Made by a program: the position numbers and the translations under genes. This document shows, piece after piece, positions 12,829 through 24,124 of a DNA stretch of 64,000 nt (positions within the stretch are counted from its first letter, which is position 1; the number at the start of each line of letters is the position of its first letter). The DNA is from Osedax fenrisi (taxonomy: Eukaryota; Annelida; Polychaeta; Sabellida; Siboglinidae). The stretch is from NCBI GenBank assembly GCA_964019155.1, contig OZ025244.1:50042469-50106468 (forward strand), in the 5' to 3' direction. A model generated the notes under the pieces. That model was given only the letters and a program-made list of their open reading frames with translations. It was not told where the DNA came from and did no database searches.

Positions 12829-13257
12829 ATGGTCGGAACGAAATTCGTCATAAACCTACTGATAGGCGTTAGCATGGTGATGATTGTACTGGGAATTATG
12901 ATGTTGGGCGTACACGTCACTCGTACGGGACCGGCGAGGGGAATCGTAAACGGCATCTCCCACAGCGGCACGCAAACCGAAGGAGTCGCGCAGCCACCGA
13001 TTACGATTCCCCACTCCGAATCGCGAGTGGTCGCTTTCAATAACGAAGCGCGACCGTTTCCTAGGTACGGAGTGTACAGGCAACGGTCGGTAGACGTCGC
13101 ACCGAAAGTGTACAACAGGCGTAGCCGGTTCGTAATCGACACGCCCAACCTGCAGAGACTCATGCGCAACGTTAATATCAACCTTCCGGAACACCCGCAA
13201 CACACGCTTAGAAGGAAGCGGCGTACGATTAGTGGTATTAATAAAGATGTGCTATAA
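12829..13257 (+). CDS. Small secreted or membrane-anchored protein, MVGTKF family
   Basis: A single 142-residue frame. An in-frame TAG lies 12 bases before the ATG, so this start holds unless there is an upstream exon. Residues 6-29 are strongly hydrophobic after MVGTK and are followed by HVTRTGPAR, giving an uncleaved signal-anchor or a signal peptide. The N-terminus aligns with the gene at 35527 (MVGTKF-x-IN-x-L start; TR-x-G after the hydrophobic segment). Around residue 80 a YGVYRQR may be the counterpart of YGVNKKP. The protein ends LRRKRRTISGINKDVL, a polybasic site (128-132) that would free a 10-residue tail. The coding region is GC- and CpG-rich inside about 80% A+T flanks. Two long frames on the other strand are by-products of that composition. 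No known domain was recognised. Confidence 0.75.
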   Translation: MVGTKFVINLLIGVSMVMIVLGIMMLGVHVTRTGPARGIVNGISHSGTQTEGVAQPPITIPHSESRVVAFNNEARPFPRYGVYRQRSVDVAPKVYNRRSRFVIDTPNLQRLMRNVNINLPEHPQHTLRRKRRTISGINKDVL

Positions 13258-13523
13258 ATACCCGGTGAATAATTATAAATAAATACTTCAGCGTTAATTA
13301 GCGTGTAACACGTGTGTATATTGATACATACATACTGCCAGTGCGTATTTCCTGTGTAATTTTACAACCTGACTAAATTCACACATATAAATAAATATAA
13401 TTTATTTTCATATCGATCACATTACGGCGTGTATTATTGATTTAGCTTATTAACATCGTTTACTTATATGTTAGTATAAAGATAAGTAATTGTTTATTTA
13501 TGTTGATACCATTTATATCCATC
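13258..13523. other. 3' flank of the 12829 gene
   Basis: AT-rich, with AATAAA-like signals (ATAAATAAAT at 13276 and 13386) that could serve polyadenylation. Nothing else is visible. Confidence 0.4.
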
Positions 13524-14298
13524 CCAGTATTCAAAACTCGTGTTTAACTTGGATCAAACTGGGAATCTGGGGGAAACTGGGGGAAACTGGGGGAAACTGG
13601 GGGAATCTGGTCCAAACTTGGATCTAGGTGGTGTAAACTTGGATCATATTTAACTAGTTGAAACTTGGATCATTATACAACAGTTTGATCCAAGTTATTT
13701 TTTTAAACTGGTGTAAACTTGGATTTAGCTATTCCATATTTAACTAGTTGAAACTTGAATCATTATACCACAGTTTGATCCAAGTTATTTTTTTAAACTG
13801 GTGTAAACTGGGGGAAACTGGGGGAATCTGGTCCAAACTTGGATCAAGGTGGTGTAAACTTGGATCATATTTAACTAGTTGAAACTTGGATCATTATACA
13901 ACAGTTTGATCCAAGTTATTTTTTTAAACTGGTGTAAACTGGGGGAAACTGGGGGAATCTGGTCCAAACTTGGATCTAGGTGGTGTAAACTTGGATCATA
14001 TTTAACTAGTTGAAACTTGGATCATTATACAACAGTTTGATCCAAGTTATTTTTTTAAACTGGTGTAAACTGGGGGAAACTGGGGGAATCTGGTCCAAAC
14101 TTGGATCTAGGTGGTTTAAACTTGGATCATATTTAACTAGTTGAAACTTGGATCATTATACAACAGTTTGATCCAAGTTATTTTTTAAACTGGTGTAAAC
14201 TGGGGGAAACTGGGGGAATCTGGTCCAAACTTGGATCTAGGTGGTGTAAACTTGGATCATATTTAACTAGTTGAAACTTGGATCATTATATCACAGTT
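13524..14298. repeat. About 131-bp satellite built on AACTTGGAT/ATCCAAGTT motifs
   Basis: The landmark TTAACTAGTTG recurs at about 13872, 14003, 14133 and 14263, a period of 130-131 bases, with two shorter copies before it (13651, 13741). Each unit holds AACTGGGGG repeats, AACTTGGATC and its inverse GATCCAAGTT, so each unit is itself partly palindromic. The left edge, CCCAGTATTCAAAACTCG, recurs inverted at the right edge of the 23.0-23.6 kb repeat. Confidence 0.9.
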
Positions 14299-14815
14299 TA
14301 CTTACTTACTTACTTATGTTGAGCTCTCGCTCGAATTTTCTTTTCCTTTATACTCCAAACATCTCTGTCCAACATCCCCAGCAAACAGTAATAGCAGCAT
14401 AATATCAGCATAACAGCAAATTCTAGAGCCTCAAATGTTTACATTGTGCTATTATGCTGCTATTAAATGTCTATTATTCTGCTATTATACTGCTATTATG
14501 CTGCTATTAATTTGTAATGATATTATGCTGATGTTATACTGCTGTTAATTTTAAATGTCTATTATGCTGCTATTATGCTGCTATTATTATAATAGCAGCA
14601 TAATAGCAGCATAATAGACATTTACAATTAATAGCAGCATAACAGCTATTATGCTTCTCTTACTGTTTGCTGGGTCATCGTCTTTATCTCATGTATATCG
14701 TCTAGTCCTATGTCTTCTCTTAGATTATCTACAAAAGTGATGGTTTTGCGACCTCTTCTTGCACTACCATTTGTCGGTTCCCAAAGGACAAGTTTATGAG
14801 CCATTTCGTCCTCTA
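14299..14815 (-). mobile_element. RTE-type LINE 3' end, split by a MITE
   Basis: On the minus strand the right part (14675-14815) encodes the RTE C-terminal block DEMAHKL-V-LWEPTNGSARRGRKT, with a frame like ITFVDNLRE. The left part (14299-14376) continues with a DRDVW-like block, RARAQHK, and ends in a (GTAA)n tail. The 298-bp inverted-repeat element at 14377-14675 interrupts it. This is a dead, 5'-truncated copy. Confidence 0.75.
14377..14675. mobile_element. MITE with CCCAGCAAACAG terminal inverted repeats
   Basis: The left end is CCCAGCAAACAGTAATAGC; the right end carries CTGTTTGCTGGG. The interior consists of direct and inverted ATAATAGCAGCAT motifs, so the whole element can fold back. 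CAT(C) stands just outside both ends, a possible short target duplication. A second copy is at 62563-62775. Insertion into the RTE relic shows it is the younger of the two. Confidence 0.75.
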
Positions 14816-15035
14816 GCACAATGTACTGTCACAGTACATCATATTATACTTTCAGACCACCGTACTATCACGTTATATAATATTGTAATGTCACGTTACA
14901 TCATACCATACTTTCAGACCACCGTACTGTCACGTTATATCATATTGTAATGTCACGTTACATCATATCATACTTTCAGCACACCGTACTGTCATGTTAT
15001 ATCATATTGTAATGTCACGTTACATCATATCATAT
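14816..15035. repeat. About 62-bp satellite (TGTCACGTTA...CATACTTTCAG unit), left block
   Basis: CATACTTTCAG recurs at about 14850, 14911 and 14974, a spacing of 61-63 bases, with GTACTGTCACGTTATATCAT between. The same unit reappears at 15775-16100, on the far side of a different satellite. Confidence 0.85.
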
Positions 15036-15774
15036 AAATAATACAAATTTAATACAAATAATACTATTTATAACCTTCGAAGTGTATTTATTTACTATTT
15101 CAAACCTTCGAAGTGTATTTATTTACTATTCAAAACCTTCACATACTTAATTTAACTATATGAAAACTTTGAATACATGAATTAATACAAATAATACTAT
15201 TTATAACTTTCGAAGTGTATTTTACACATTAGAAATGAATAATATAACTATTTGAAAACTTTGAATACTAAATTTAATACAAATAATATTATTTATTACC
15301 TTCGAAGTGTATTTATTTACTATTTCAAACCTTCGAAGTGTATTTATTTACTCTTCAAAACCTTCAAATACTTAATTTAACTATATGAAAACTTTGAATA
15401 CATGATTTAATACAAATAATACTATTTATAACCTTCGAAGTGTATTTTACACATTAGAAATGAATAATATAACTATTTGAAAACTTTGAATACTAAATTT
15501 AATACAAATAATATTATTTATAACCTTCGAAGTGTATTTATTTACTATTTCAAACCTTTAAAATGAATAATTTAAATATTAGAAAACTTTGTATACTTAA
15601 TTTAATACAAATAATACTATTTATAACCTTCGAAGTGTATTTATTTACTATTCAAAACCTTCAAATACTTAATTTAACTATATGAAAACTTTGAATACAT
15701 GATTTAATACAAATAATACTATTTATAACCTTCGAAGTGTATTTTACACATTAGAAATGAAAAATATCCCAGTA
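15036..15774. repeat. TTCGAAGTGTATTTATTTACTA satellite, small array
   Basis: Repeats of CCTTCGAAGTGTATTTATTT alternating with GAAAACTTTGAATAC and AATACAAATAATACTATTTA blocks, in a higher-order pattern of variants. The same family forms the 2.2-kb array at 20195-22430. Here it splits the 62-bp satellite. Confidence 0.9.
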
Positions 15775-16100
15775 ACTAATCCTCTAGCACAACATACTAT
15801 CACGTTACATCATATCATACTTTCAGCACTCCATACTGTCACGTTATATCATATTGTAATGTCACGTTAAATCATATCATACTTTCAGACCACCGTACTG
15901 TCACGTTATATCATTTCATACTGTCGCCTCTAGCACAACGTACTATCACGTTACATCTTATCATACTTTCAGCACACCGTATTGTCATGTTATATATATT
16001 ATATTGTGATATATCATATTGTAATGTCACGTTACATCATATCATACTTTCAGACCACCGTACTGTCACGTTATATCATTTCATACTGTCCCCTCTAATT
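15775..16100. repeat. About 62-bp satellite (TGTCACGTTA unit), right block
   Basis: Continues the unit of 14816-15035, with CCTCTAGCACAACGTACTATC marking some unit starts. Confidence 0.85.
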
Positions 16101-16480
16101 AATATAGTTATTATAATTATTATAATAATACCTAATTCAGTTATACACTCAAATATAAATAAATTATACATATATATATTCATATAATATATATATATAT
16201 GCTTTTTTCTCAGAATAATTTGTTTGCTATATTTGTGTTTATAAATGAGTGTTTAGATAATAGTACTGAAGCGATCCACCAAAATGTTCAACTGATAAAA
16301 TTGATTTCAAACGTTGTTTAATTATTATAGTTATTATAATTATTATAATAATACCTAACTCAGTTATATACCCAAATATAAATAAATTATACATATATAT
16401 GCTTTTCTCTCAGAATAATTTGTTTGCTATGATTGAGTATATAAATGAGTGTTTAGATAAAAAGTACTGACGCGATCAAC
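16101..16480. repeat. Tandem duplication of about 215 bp
   Basis: The segment from about 16101 (TTAATATAGTTATTATAATTA) to the GTACTGAAGCGATC near 16265 is repeated from about 16320 to 16475, including TCAGAATAATTTGTTTGCTAT and AAATGAGTGTTTAGATAA. The copies differ at scattered bases. Confidence 0.7.
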
Positions 16481-17339
16481 CTAATTTATTTTGCTATATA
16501 TAAATAACATATGTATGCACAATTCAAGATAGACAATATTCTCAAATATAATTATGATATATTGCATTTTATAAAATCTGTGAAAAAATTAAAATAAAAG
16601 TAAAAATAAAAGTACGTCTATTATTATACAATTAAAATATATATGTTTAGTTATAGCATATAGCATATATACTATAGCAATACATGTAATATATTTAAAC
16701 TTGACCCCATAAATTTATCAATACATATCGGGGCCATATTCGATATTCTCTACATAAATAATAATAATTTGTATATCATTATGATAATCATAAGTTGTCA
16801 TAGTAGTATTAAATTATAAAATAATAAATAACTAAGTTAAACTTATTATATTAGCACATATTATTCAAAGTTATAATGTATTCATAAGCTTATATCTTTA
16901 GATTTATAAAATTGTATAAAAATAAATAAAATTAATAATATTGTTTTCAAATTAAAATTAATAGTGTACTATAAAATAAATAATAATAATTATTACGAAA
17001 TATATTATTAAATTATAAATAAATAAGTGTAAAAATATAAGAAAATAATATAAAGACTGGTATACAGATAAAATATATACTTTATAAAAATATAAATTAA
17101 AAATATATTTTTTCATAGTCAATTGATATTCCATTACAAGTTTTACTTTGGTTACACTATTTGAATAAATTATGATAACAATTTAAAACTAATTAGATAA
17201 GTACACAATTTTAAATTTATTTTATTATAATAATAATAACATTATAATCGTTTATAATATGATTATTATGTCGTTATAATCCGGATTATAATGATAATAA
17301 ACATTGTTTACTTCCTGAATTAAAATTATTTATTTTATA
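16481..17339. other. AT-rich non-coding stretch
   Basis: Extremely AT-rich. No open frame or clear repeat is worth calling. Confidence 0.5.
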
Positions 17340-18450
17340 TATATTTAAATAATTGAAGCTCTATATTATACGTAAAAGTTACCTATATTGTATATTTATT
17401 ATACATATTTTTGAATTCATAATTTTTATCATAAATTTATATAATTGGAACTCTATATCACGAGTAAAAGGTACATAAATTGTATATTTATTTTACATAT
17501 AATTATAATAATAATATTTAAATTACATATTATTTAATATTATATTATTTAAATATATCATATATTAATATAATAATTATATAATTATATGTGTATTAAA
17601 TGTAACGAATTAAATATTATATTATATGTAACATATATTCATTGAATAATTCAATATAATATTTAATTCGTAATTTGTATGACTATAATTGAAACTCTAT
17701 TATATAGTCTATATTCCGCGTAAATGTACCTTAAATATTATATTATTATAATAATTATATGTAACATATTTTCACTATAATATTGAATTCGTAATTTATA
17801 TGACTAAATTTATATGATTGAAACTCTATATTCCACGTAAAAGGTACTTAAATTGTATATTTTAAATAACTAAATATTATTTAGTATACATTATGTATTA
17901 CATATATTCAATATAATATTGAATTCATAATTGGTTTCACTAAATTTATATAATTTAAACTCTATATTACACGTAAAAGGTACCTAAATTGTATATTTAT
18001 TATACATATAATATATGAGATATGATCAACTACAGTTACAAGTTGGACTTCAAAAATCCAAGACCAAGAGGACGTCCATTAAAGAGATGGGCGGATGGCA
18101 TCAGAGAAAACAGTGGCATTCCACTTCTGACCTTGGAAAGAAGGGCAGCTGACCGAGATGCCTACAAAAAGCAAGTGTTCGTGTGTGCTGCAAGGGGACG
18201 CCAAGTCCTACGCAACTAAGTCAAGTAAGTCAATATATTAAATATATATAACGAATTTAATATATGATATATTGAATTCGTAATTTGTATCACTAAATTT
18301 ATATAATTTAAACTATATTACGAGTAAGAGATACCTAAATTCACTGTAGGCATTTAATATATTCGTATAATAAATATACAATTTAGGTATTTTTTACGCA
18401 TACTATAGAATTTAAATTATATACATTTAGTGATACAAAATACGAATTTG
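17340..18450. repeat. Cluster of GAAACTCTATATTACACGTAAAAGGTAC-like repeats
   Basis: A motif around CTCTATATTACACGTAAAAG and TACCTAAATTGTATATTTA occurs about six times (near 17357, 17450, 17690, 17830, 17945 and 18310) and once inverted (about 18365-18430). A LINE 3' end at 18022-18235 is inserted in the cluster. Confidence 0.6.
18022..18235 (+). mobile_element. 3' end of a non-LTR retrotransposon (RTE-like), different subfamily
   Basis: The 65-codon frame contains PRGRPLKRWADGI and AADRDAYKKQV, the usual C-terminus of RTE-like LINE polyproteins (GRPKKRW...DRxxW). It ends in a short AAGTCAAGTAAGTCAA tail at 18218-18233. The composition is less AT-rich than the flanks, so this is a recent arrival. 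It is truncated and without function. Confidence 0.7.
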
Positions 18451-18724
18451 ATATATACATATATGAAATATGGCTTATGTTGATTTTAGACAGTTTTTAA
18501 TAAAAAATAATACAACTTTCCTAGTAACTACACATATATCACAATATTTAAAATGTACATCATTAATATTGAAAATATATAAAAAGGTATTACATATGTT
18601 TTCTTTATGAACGATATGTTTTATATACAAGTTGAATAAAATATACAATTTTTTATATAATTTTAAATACTATAGTTGGTTGAATACGATTCATACTATT
18701 TTTTGACATATCCATACTTAATAT

Positions 18725-19350
18725 ACACTTTAGGCGCTTAGTTCGCAGATATACACGGCAGTATCACGACCCGACACTTTAGGCGCTTAGTTCGCAGATA
18801 TACATGGCAGTATCACGACCCGACACTTTAGGCGCTTAGTTCGCAGATATACACGGCAGTATCATGACCCGACACTTTAGGCGCTTAGTTCGCAGATATA
18901 CACGGCAGTATCACGACCCGATACTTTAGGCGCTTAGTTCGCAGATATACACGGCAGTATCACGACCCGACACTTTAGGCGCTTAGTTCGCAGATATACA
19001 CGGCAGTATCATGACCCGACACTTTAGGCGCTTAGTTCGCAGATATACACGGCAGTATCACGACCCGACACTTTAGGCGCTTAGTTCGCAGATATACATG
19101 GCAGTATCACGACCTGACACTTTAGGCGCTTAGTTCGCAGATATACACGGCAGTATCATGACCCGACACTTTAGGCGCTTAGTTCGCAGATATACATGGC
19201 AGTATCACGACCTGACACTTTAGGCGCTTAGTTCGCAGATATACACGGCAGTATCATGACCCGACACTTTAGGTGCTTAGTTCGCAGATATACACGGCAG
19301 TATCACGACCCGACACTTTAGGCGTTTAGTTCGCAGATATACACGTCAGT
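18725..19350. repeat. 49-bp satellite, about 13 copies
   Basis: The landmark TTTAGGCGCTTAGTTCGCAG repeats every 49 bases with very few substitutions (CATGG/CACGG, GACCCG/GACCTG, ATGACC/ACGACC). Its high identity and GC content differ from the older AT-rich repeats, so it expanded or was homogenised recently. Confidence 0.95.
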
Positions 19351-19629
19351 ATCTAGATTTCTTATATAGATTATATACGTACATAAATAATTATATATAT
19401 AGGTTTAGGAAACTATTTATTAAATATTTCCAATTATATACGTACGACGTATGTTGAATTTTATAGAAAATATATATATATAGGTCACTGCAAATCAAGA
19501 TTATAGATAAACTAAGCTTTCCCACTGCAATGAGTCAATGCGTGATTCTTAAATTTCTACTTGCCACATATGTAATATAATATGTATATTTTTATATTAT
19601 AAAGTGTTATACAATAGTTTATGAAATCT

Positions 19630-19700
19630 ATACAAAACTACATACATACACATACACACACTTACATACATATATACACACATATACATATACAAACACA

Positions 19701-19750
<50 letters not shown>

Positions 19751-20044
19751 TTCCCACTGCAACGTGTCAATGCATGATTCTTAAATTTTTACCTATCTCA
19801 TATGTGATATAGGATGTATATTTTTATAGTGTAAAGCGTAAAACAATAGTGTTTCAAATCTATATATATATATAAATACAAACACGCACGTGTATTCACA
19901 CACAACACACATACACACACACATATTTAAGTTTTGTTAATTAAAACACACATATACACACACATACATGTACAATGTACATACATACTTATATACGCGA
20001 GAACACACACACACATACCCGTATTTTCATGATTATTTATTTAT

Positions 20045-20099
<55 letters not shown>

Positions 20100-20100
20100 T
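19630..20100. repeat. (CA)n and (TA)n microsatellites
   Basis: (CA)n-rich at 19647-19748 and 19890-20020, (TA)n at 20047-20095. The stretch TTCCCACTGCAA...GTCAATGC...GATTCTTAAATTT occurs twice (19518 and 19750), so a larger unit has been duplicated. Confidence 0.85.
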
Positions 20101-20194
20101 TATATAGATGTTAATCGTTCAGAATATATTTGATTGTGCAATAGAGCGTAAAGGTTGCATTTGATATACACATATAGTCAACGCCTAACTTGAA

Positions 20195-22430
20195 CTTTGG
20201 TTGTATGTTGTTTACTATTTATAACCTTCAAAGTATATTTTACACATTATAAATGAATAATATAACTATTTGAAAACTTTGAATACTAAATTTAATACAA
20301 ATAATATTATTTATAATCTTCAAAGTGTATTTATTTACTATTTCAAACCTTCGAAGTGTATTTATTTACTATTCAAAACCTTCAAATACTTAATTTAACT
20401 ATATGAAAACTTTGAATACATGATTTAATACAAATAATACTATTTATAACCTTCGAAGTGTATTTATTTACTATTTCAAACCTTCGAAGTGTATTTATTT
20501 ACTATTCAAAACCTTCAAATACTTAATTTAACTATATGAAAACTTTAAATACACGATTTAATACAAATAATACTATTTATAACCTTCGAAGTGTATTTTA
20601 CACATTAGAAATGAATAATTTAACTATTAGAAAATTTTGAATACTAAATTTAATACACATAATATTATTTATAACCTCCGAAGTGTATTTATTTACTATT
20701 TCAAACCTTCAAAATGAATAATTTAACTATTAGAAAACTTTGAATACACGATTTAATACAAATAATATTAGTTATAACCTTCGAAGTGTATTTATTTACT
20801 ATTTCAAACCTTTAAAATGAATAATTTAACTATTAGAAAACTTTGAATACTAAATTTAATACAAATAATATTATTTATAACCTTCGAAGTGTATTTATTT
20901 ACTATTTCAAACCTTGGAAGTGTATTTATTTACTATTCAAAACCTTCAAATACTTAATTTAACTATATGAAAACTTTGAATACACGATTTAATACAAATA
21001 ATACTATTTATAACCTTCAAAGTGTATTTTACACATTAGAAATGAATAATTTAACTATTAGAAAACTTTGAATACTAAATTTAATACACATAATATTATT
21101 TCAAACCTTCGAAGTGTATTTATTTACTATTCAAAACCTTCAAATACTTAATTTAACTATATGAAAACTTTGAATACACGATTTAATACAAATAATACTA
21201 TTTATAACCTTCAAATGTATTTTACACATTAGAAATGTATAATTTAACTATTAGAAAACTTTGAATACTAAATTTAATACAAATAATATTATTTATAACC
21301 TTCGAAGTGTATTTATTTACTATTTCAAACCTTCAAAATGAATAATTTAACTATATGAAAACTTTGAATACACGATTTAATACAAATAATACTATTTATA
21401 ACCTTCGAAGTGTATTTTACACATTAGAAATGTATAATTTAACTATTAGAAAACTTTGAATACTAAATTTAATACAAATAATATTATTTATAACCTTCGA
21501 AGTGTATTTATTTACTATTCAAAACCTTTGAAGTGTATTTATTTACTATTCAAAACCTTCAATTACTTAATTTAACTATATGAAAACTTTGAATACACGA
21601 TTTAATACAAATAATACTATTTATAACCTTCGAAGTGTATTTTACACATTAGAAATGAATAATTTAACTATTAGAAAACTTTGAATACTAAATTTAATAC
21701 ACATAATATTATTTAAAACCTTCGAAGTGTATTTATTTACTATTTTAAAACTTCAAAATGAATAATTTAATTATTAGAAAACTTTGAATACTAAATGTAA
21801 TACAAATAATATTATTTATAACCTTCAAAGTGTATTTATTTACTATTTCAAACCTTTGAAGTGTATTTATTTACTATTCAAAACCTTCAATTACTTAATT
21901 TAACTATATGAAAACTTTGAATACTAAATTTAATACAAATAATATTATTTATAACCTTCGAAGTGTATTTTACACATTAGAAATGAATAATATAACTATT
22001 TGAAAACTTTGAATACTAAATTTAATACAAATAATATTATTTATAACCTTCGAAGTGTATTTATTTACTATTTCAAACCTTTAAAATGAATAATTTAAAT
22101 ATTAGAAAACTTTGTATACTTAATTTAATACAAATAATACTATTTATAACCTTCGAAGTGTATTTATTTACTATTCAAAACCTTCAAATACTTAATTTAA
22201 CTATATGAAAACTTTGAATACATGATTTAATACAAATAATACTATTTATAACCTTCGAAGTGTATTTTACACATTAGAAATGAATAATTTAACTATTAGA
22301 AAACTTTGAATACTAAATTTAATACACATAATATTATTTAAAACCTTCGAAGTGTATTTATTTACTATTTCAAACCTTCAAAATGAATAATTTAATAAAA
22401 ATAATACTATTTGAAACCTTCGAAGTATAT
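20195..22430. repeat. TTCGAAGTGTATTTATTTACTA satellite, 2.2-kb array
   Basis: Same family as 15036-15774. Sub-blocks (CCTTCGAAGTG, GAAAACTTTGAATAC, AATACAAATAATA) alternate in several higher-order orders along the array. No coding content. Confidence 0.95.
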
Positions 22431-22592
22431 TTATTTTTTATATGGCACAACAATGTCTATAAAACTAATATAAGATATCAATATATATATATATATATAT
22501 TCTGTATATTAATTTTACATTCCTATATTTGTTTTACATTCCTATATTTGTTTTACATATTCTCATATTTATTAATTTAATTCAACTTACAG

Positions 22593-22687
22593 AAGCTGTA
22601 TCCCAAATACATAAGGAAGCCACTACGACGGAAATAACTAATATTATAGAACATTTTTTAAAAAATAATAAAAGGGTTAAAAAATAA
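22593..22687 (+). CDS. Possible terminal coding exon of an unidentified gene
   Basis: A plausible acceptor (CAACTTACAG, AG at 22591-22592) opens a frame entered with two leftover bases. It encodes about 30 residues, AVSQIHKEATTTEITNIIE and a lysine-rich end (KNNKRVKK), with a TAA at 22685-22687. The heptad-like Ile/Leu spacing and mixed codon use look like real protein rather than AT noise. No partner exon is recognisable upstream, where only satellite lies for several kilobases, so the rest of the gene could be far away or this could be an orphan exon. I do not recognise the protein. Confidence 0.4.
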
Positions 22688-23019
22688 ATTACATGTTTTA
22701 CATAATTTTGTATTTATTAACAATTATATTAATTTAACTAAAATTAAATATAATATATTCATATTTAGTAGTAAAATAATAAATATTAGTATAGTATTAT
22801 TATTATAATATATATTGAAATATATTTTAATTTATAAACATAAATATTTATTTTATGTATATATTCTTTGAACGTTATGCTAACTTATAAATAAATAAAC
22901 TGATTTCTGAAAACTTCCTTGGATTTAACCGGTCATGAATTTGTATTATCCTCTATTCTTCTTGATGTAAGCTATAATTAATTATATTATAGTTATTTTA
23001 ATTTTGCTAACTTATTTAA

Positions 23020-23575
23020 TTTGGATTAATCTCGAGCTGAACTTGGATTGAACTTCATTTGTCTCGAGTTGAACTTGGATTTAGATCGATGTAAGCTGCA
23101 TTTAACTCGAGTAAACTTGGATCTAGCTGGTGTTAAACTTGGATTTAACTCGAGTTAACTCGAGTAAACTTGGATCTAGCTGGTGTTAAACTTGGATTTA
23201 ACTCGAGTAAACTTGGATTTAACTGGGATTTAGCTCGAGTTAACTCGAGTAAACTTGGATCTAGCTGGTGTTAAACTTGGATTTAACTCGAGTAAACTTG
23301 GATCTAGCTGGTGTTAAACTTGGATTTAACTCGAGTTTACTCGAGTAAACTTGGATCTAGCTGGTGTTAAACTTGGATTTAACTCGAGTAAACTTGGATC
23401 TAGCTGGTGTTAAACTTGGATTTAACTCGAGTTAACTCGAGTAATCTCGAGTTAAACTTGGATCTAGCTGGTGTTTAAAGTGTTACCAAATTACCGAGCC
23501 AAACACGAGTTTTAAACTCGAGATAAATCCAAGTTAAACACGAGTTTTGAATACTGGGATACCTACTTGTAATAT
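23020..23575. repeat. AACTTGGATTTAACTCGAGT repeat array with conserved edge
   Basis: Repeated AACTTGGAT, TCTAGCTGGTG and TTAACTCGAG modules in units of about 60-70 bp. The right edge (CGAGTTTTGAATACTGGG) is the reverse complement of the left edge of the satellite at 13524. The two arrays look like expanded interiors of one element family in opposite orientation. Confidence 0.85.
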
Positions 23576-23585
23576 TATTATATAT

Positions 23586-23586
23586 A

Positions 23587-23624
<38 letters not shown>

Positions 23625-23796
23625 TACTCCCTAACTGGTTTAAAATATATTATAGTGATTTCGAAATTATATTCAATTATATTTTAGATATTATATCGGT
23701 TTATTTGTATTTTTATAACAATAACAAATATTAAAAATAAATAATTTATATAAATAGATTATAGAAATATATTATTACTATTACATTGTAGAGGTA

Positions 23797-23855
<59 letters not shown>
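23586..23855. repeat. Two (TA)n tracts
   Basis: (TA)n at about 23586-23620 and 23802-23853, with AT-rich DNA between. Confidence 0.9.
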
Positions 23856-24124
23856 ATATACATACTTTATAATTACATGTACAATGTACAATGTACATAC
23901 AACTAGTAAAATTAAATTAAAATATATCATACGATTTACCATCTTTATACCATAGAGATCTCCTATGAGAGCGGTTCTTCAGATAAATCGGTAAACATGA
24001 TTCTATCCTAACTACGACTACTACAGACAACAGAATATAACGTGAATTGACCAGTGAATTGACCAGTATAGGCATGAATATTCGATATCGATTTTATTTG
24101 TGGCAAACTATAAATCTATGATAA

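Noticed and set aside
12804..13205. Two long minus-strand frames (133 and 115 codons) opposite the 12829 gene
   Set aside because: They follow from the CpG-rich coding strand, lack motifs, and the plus frame has a paralogue with a matching N-terminus.
18725..19350. CRISPR-like regular repeat
   Set aside because: Units are contiguous at 49 bp without unique spacers, and the context is eukaryotic; it is a satellite.
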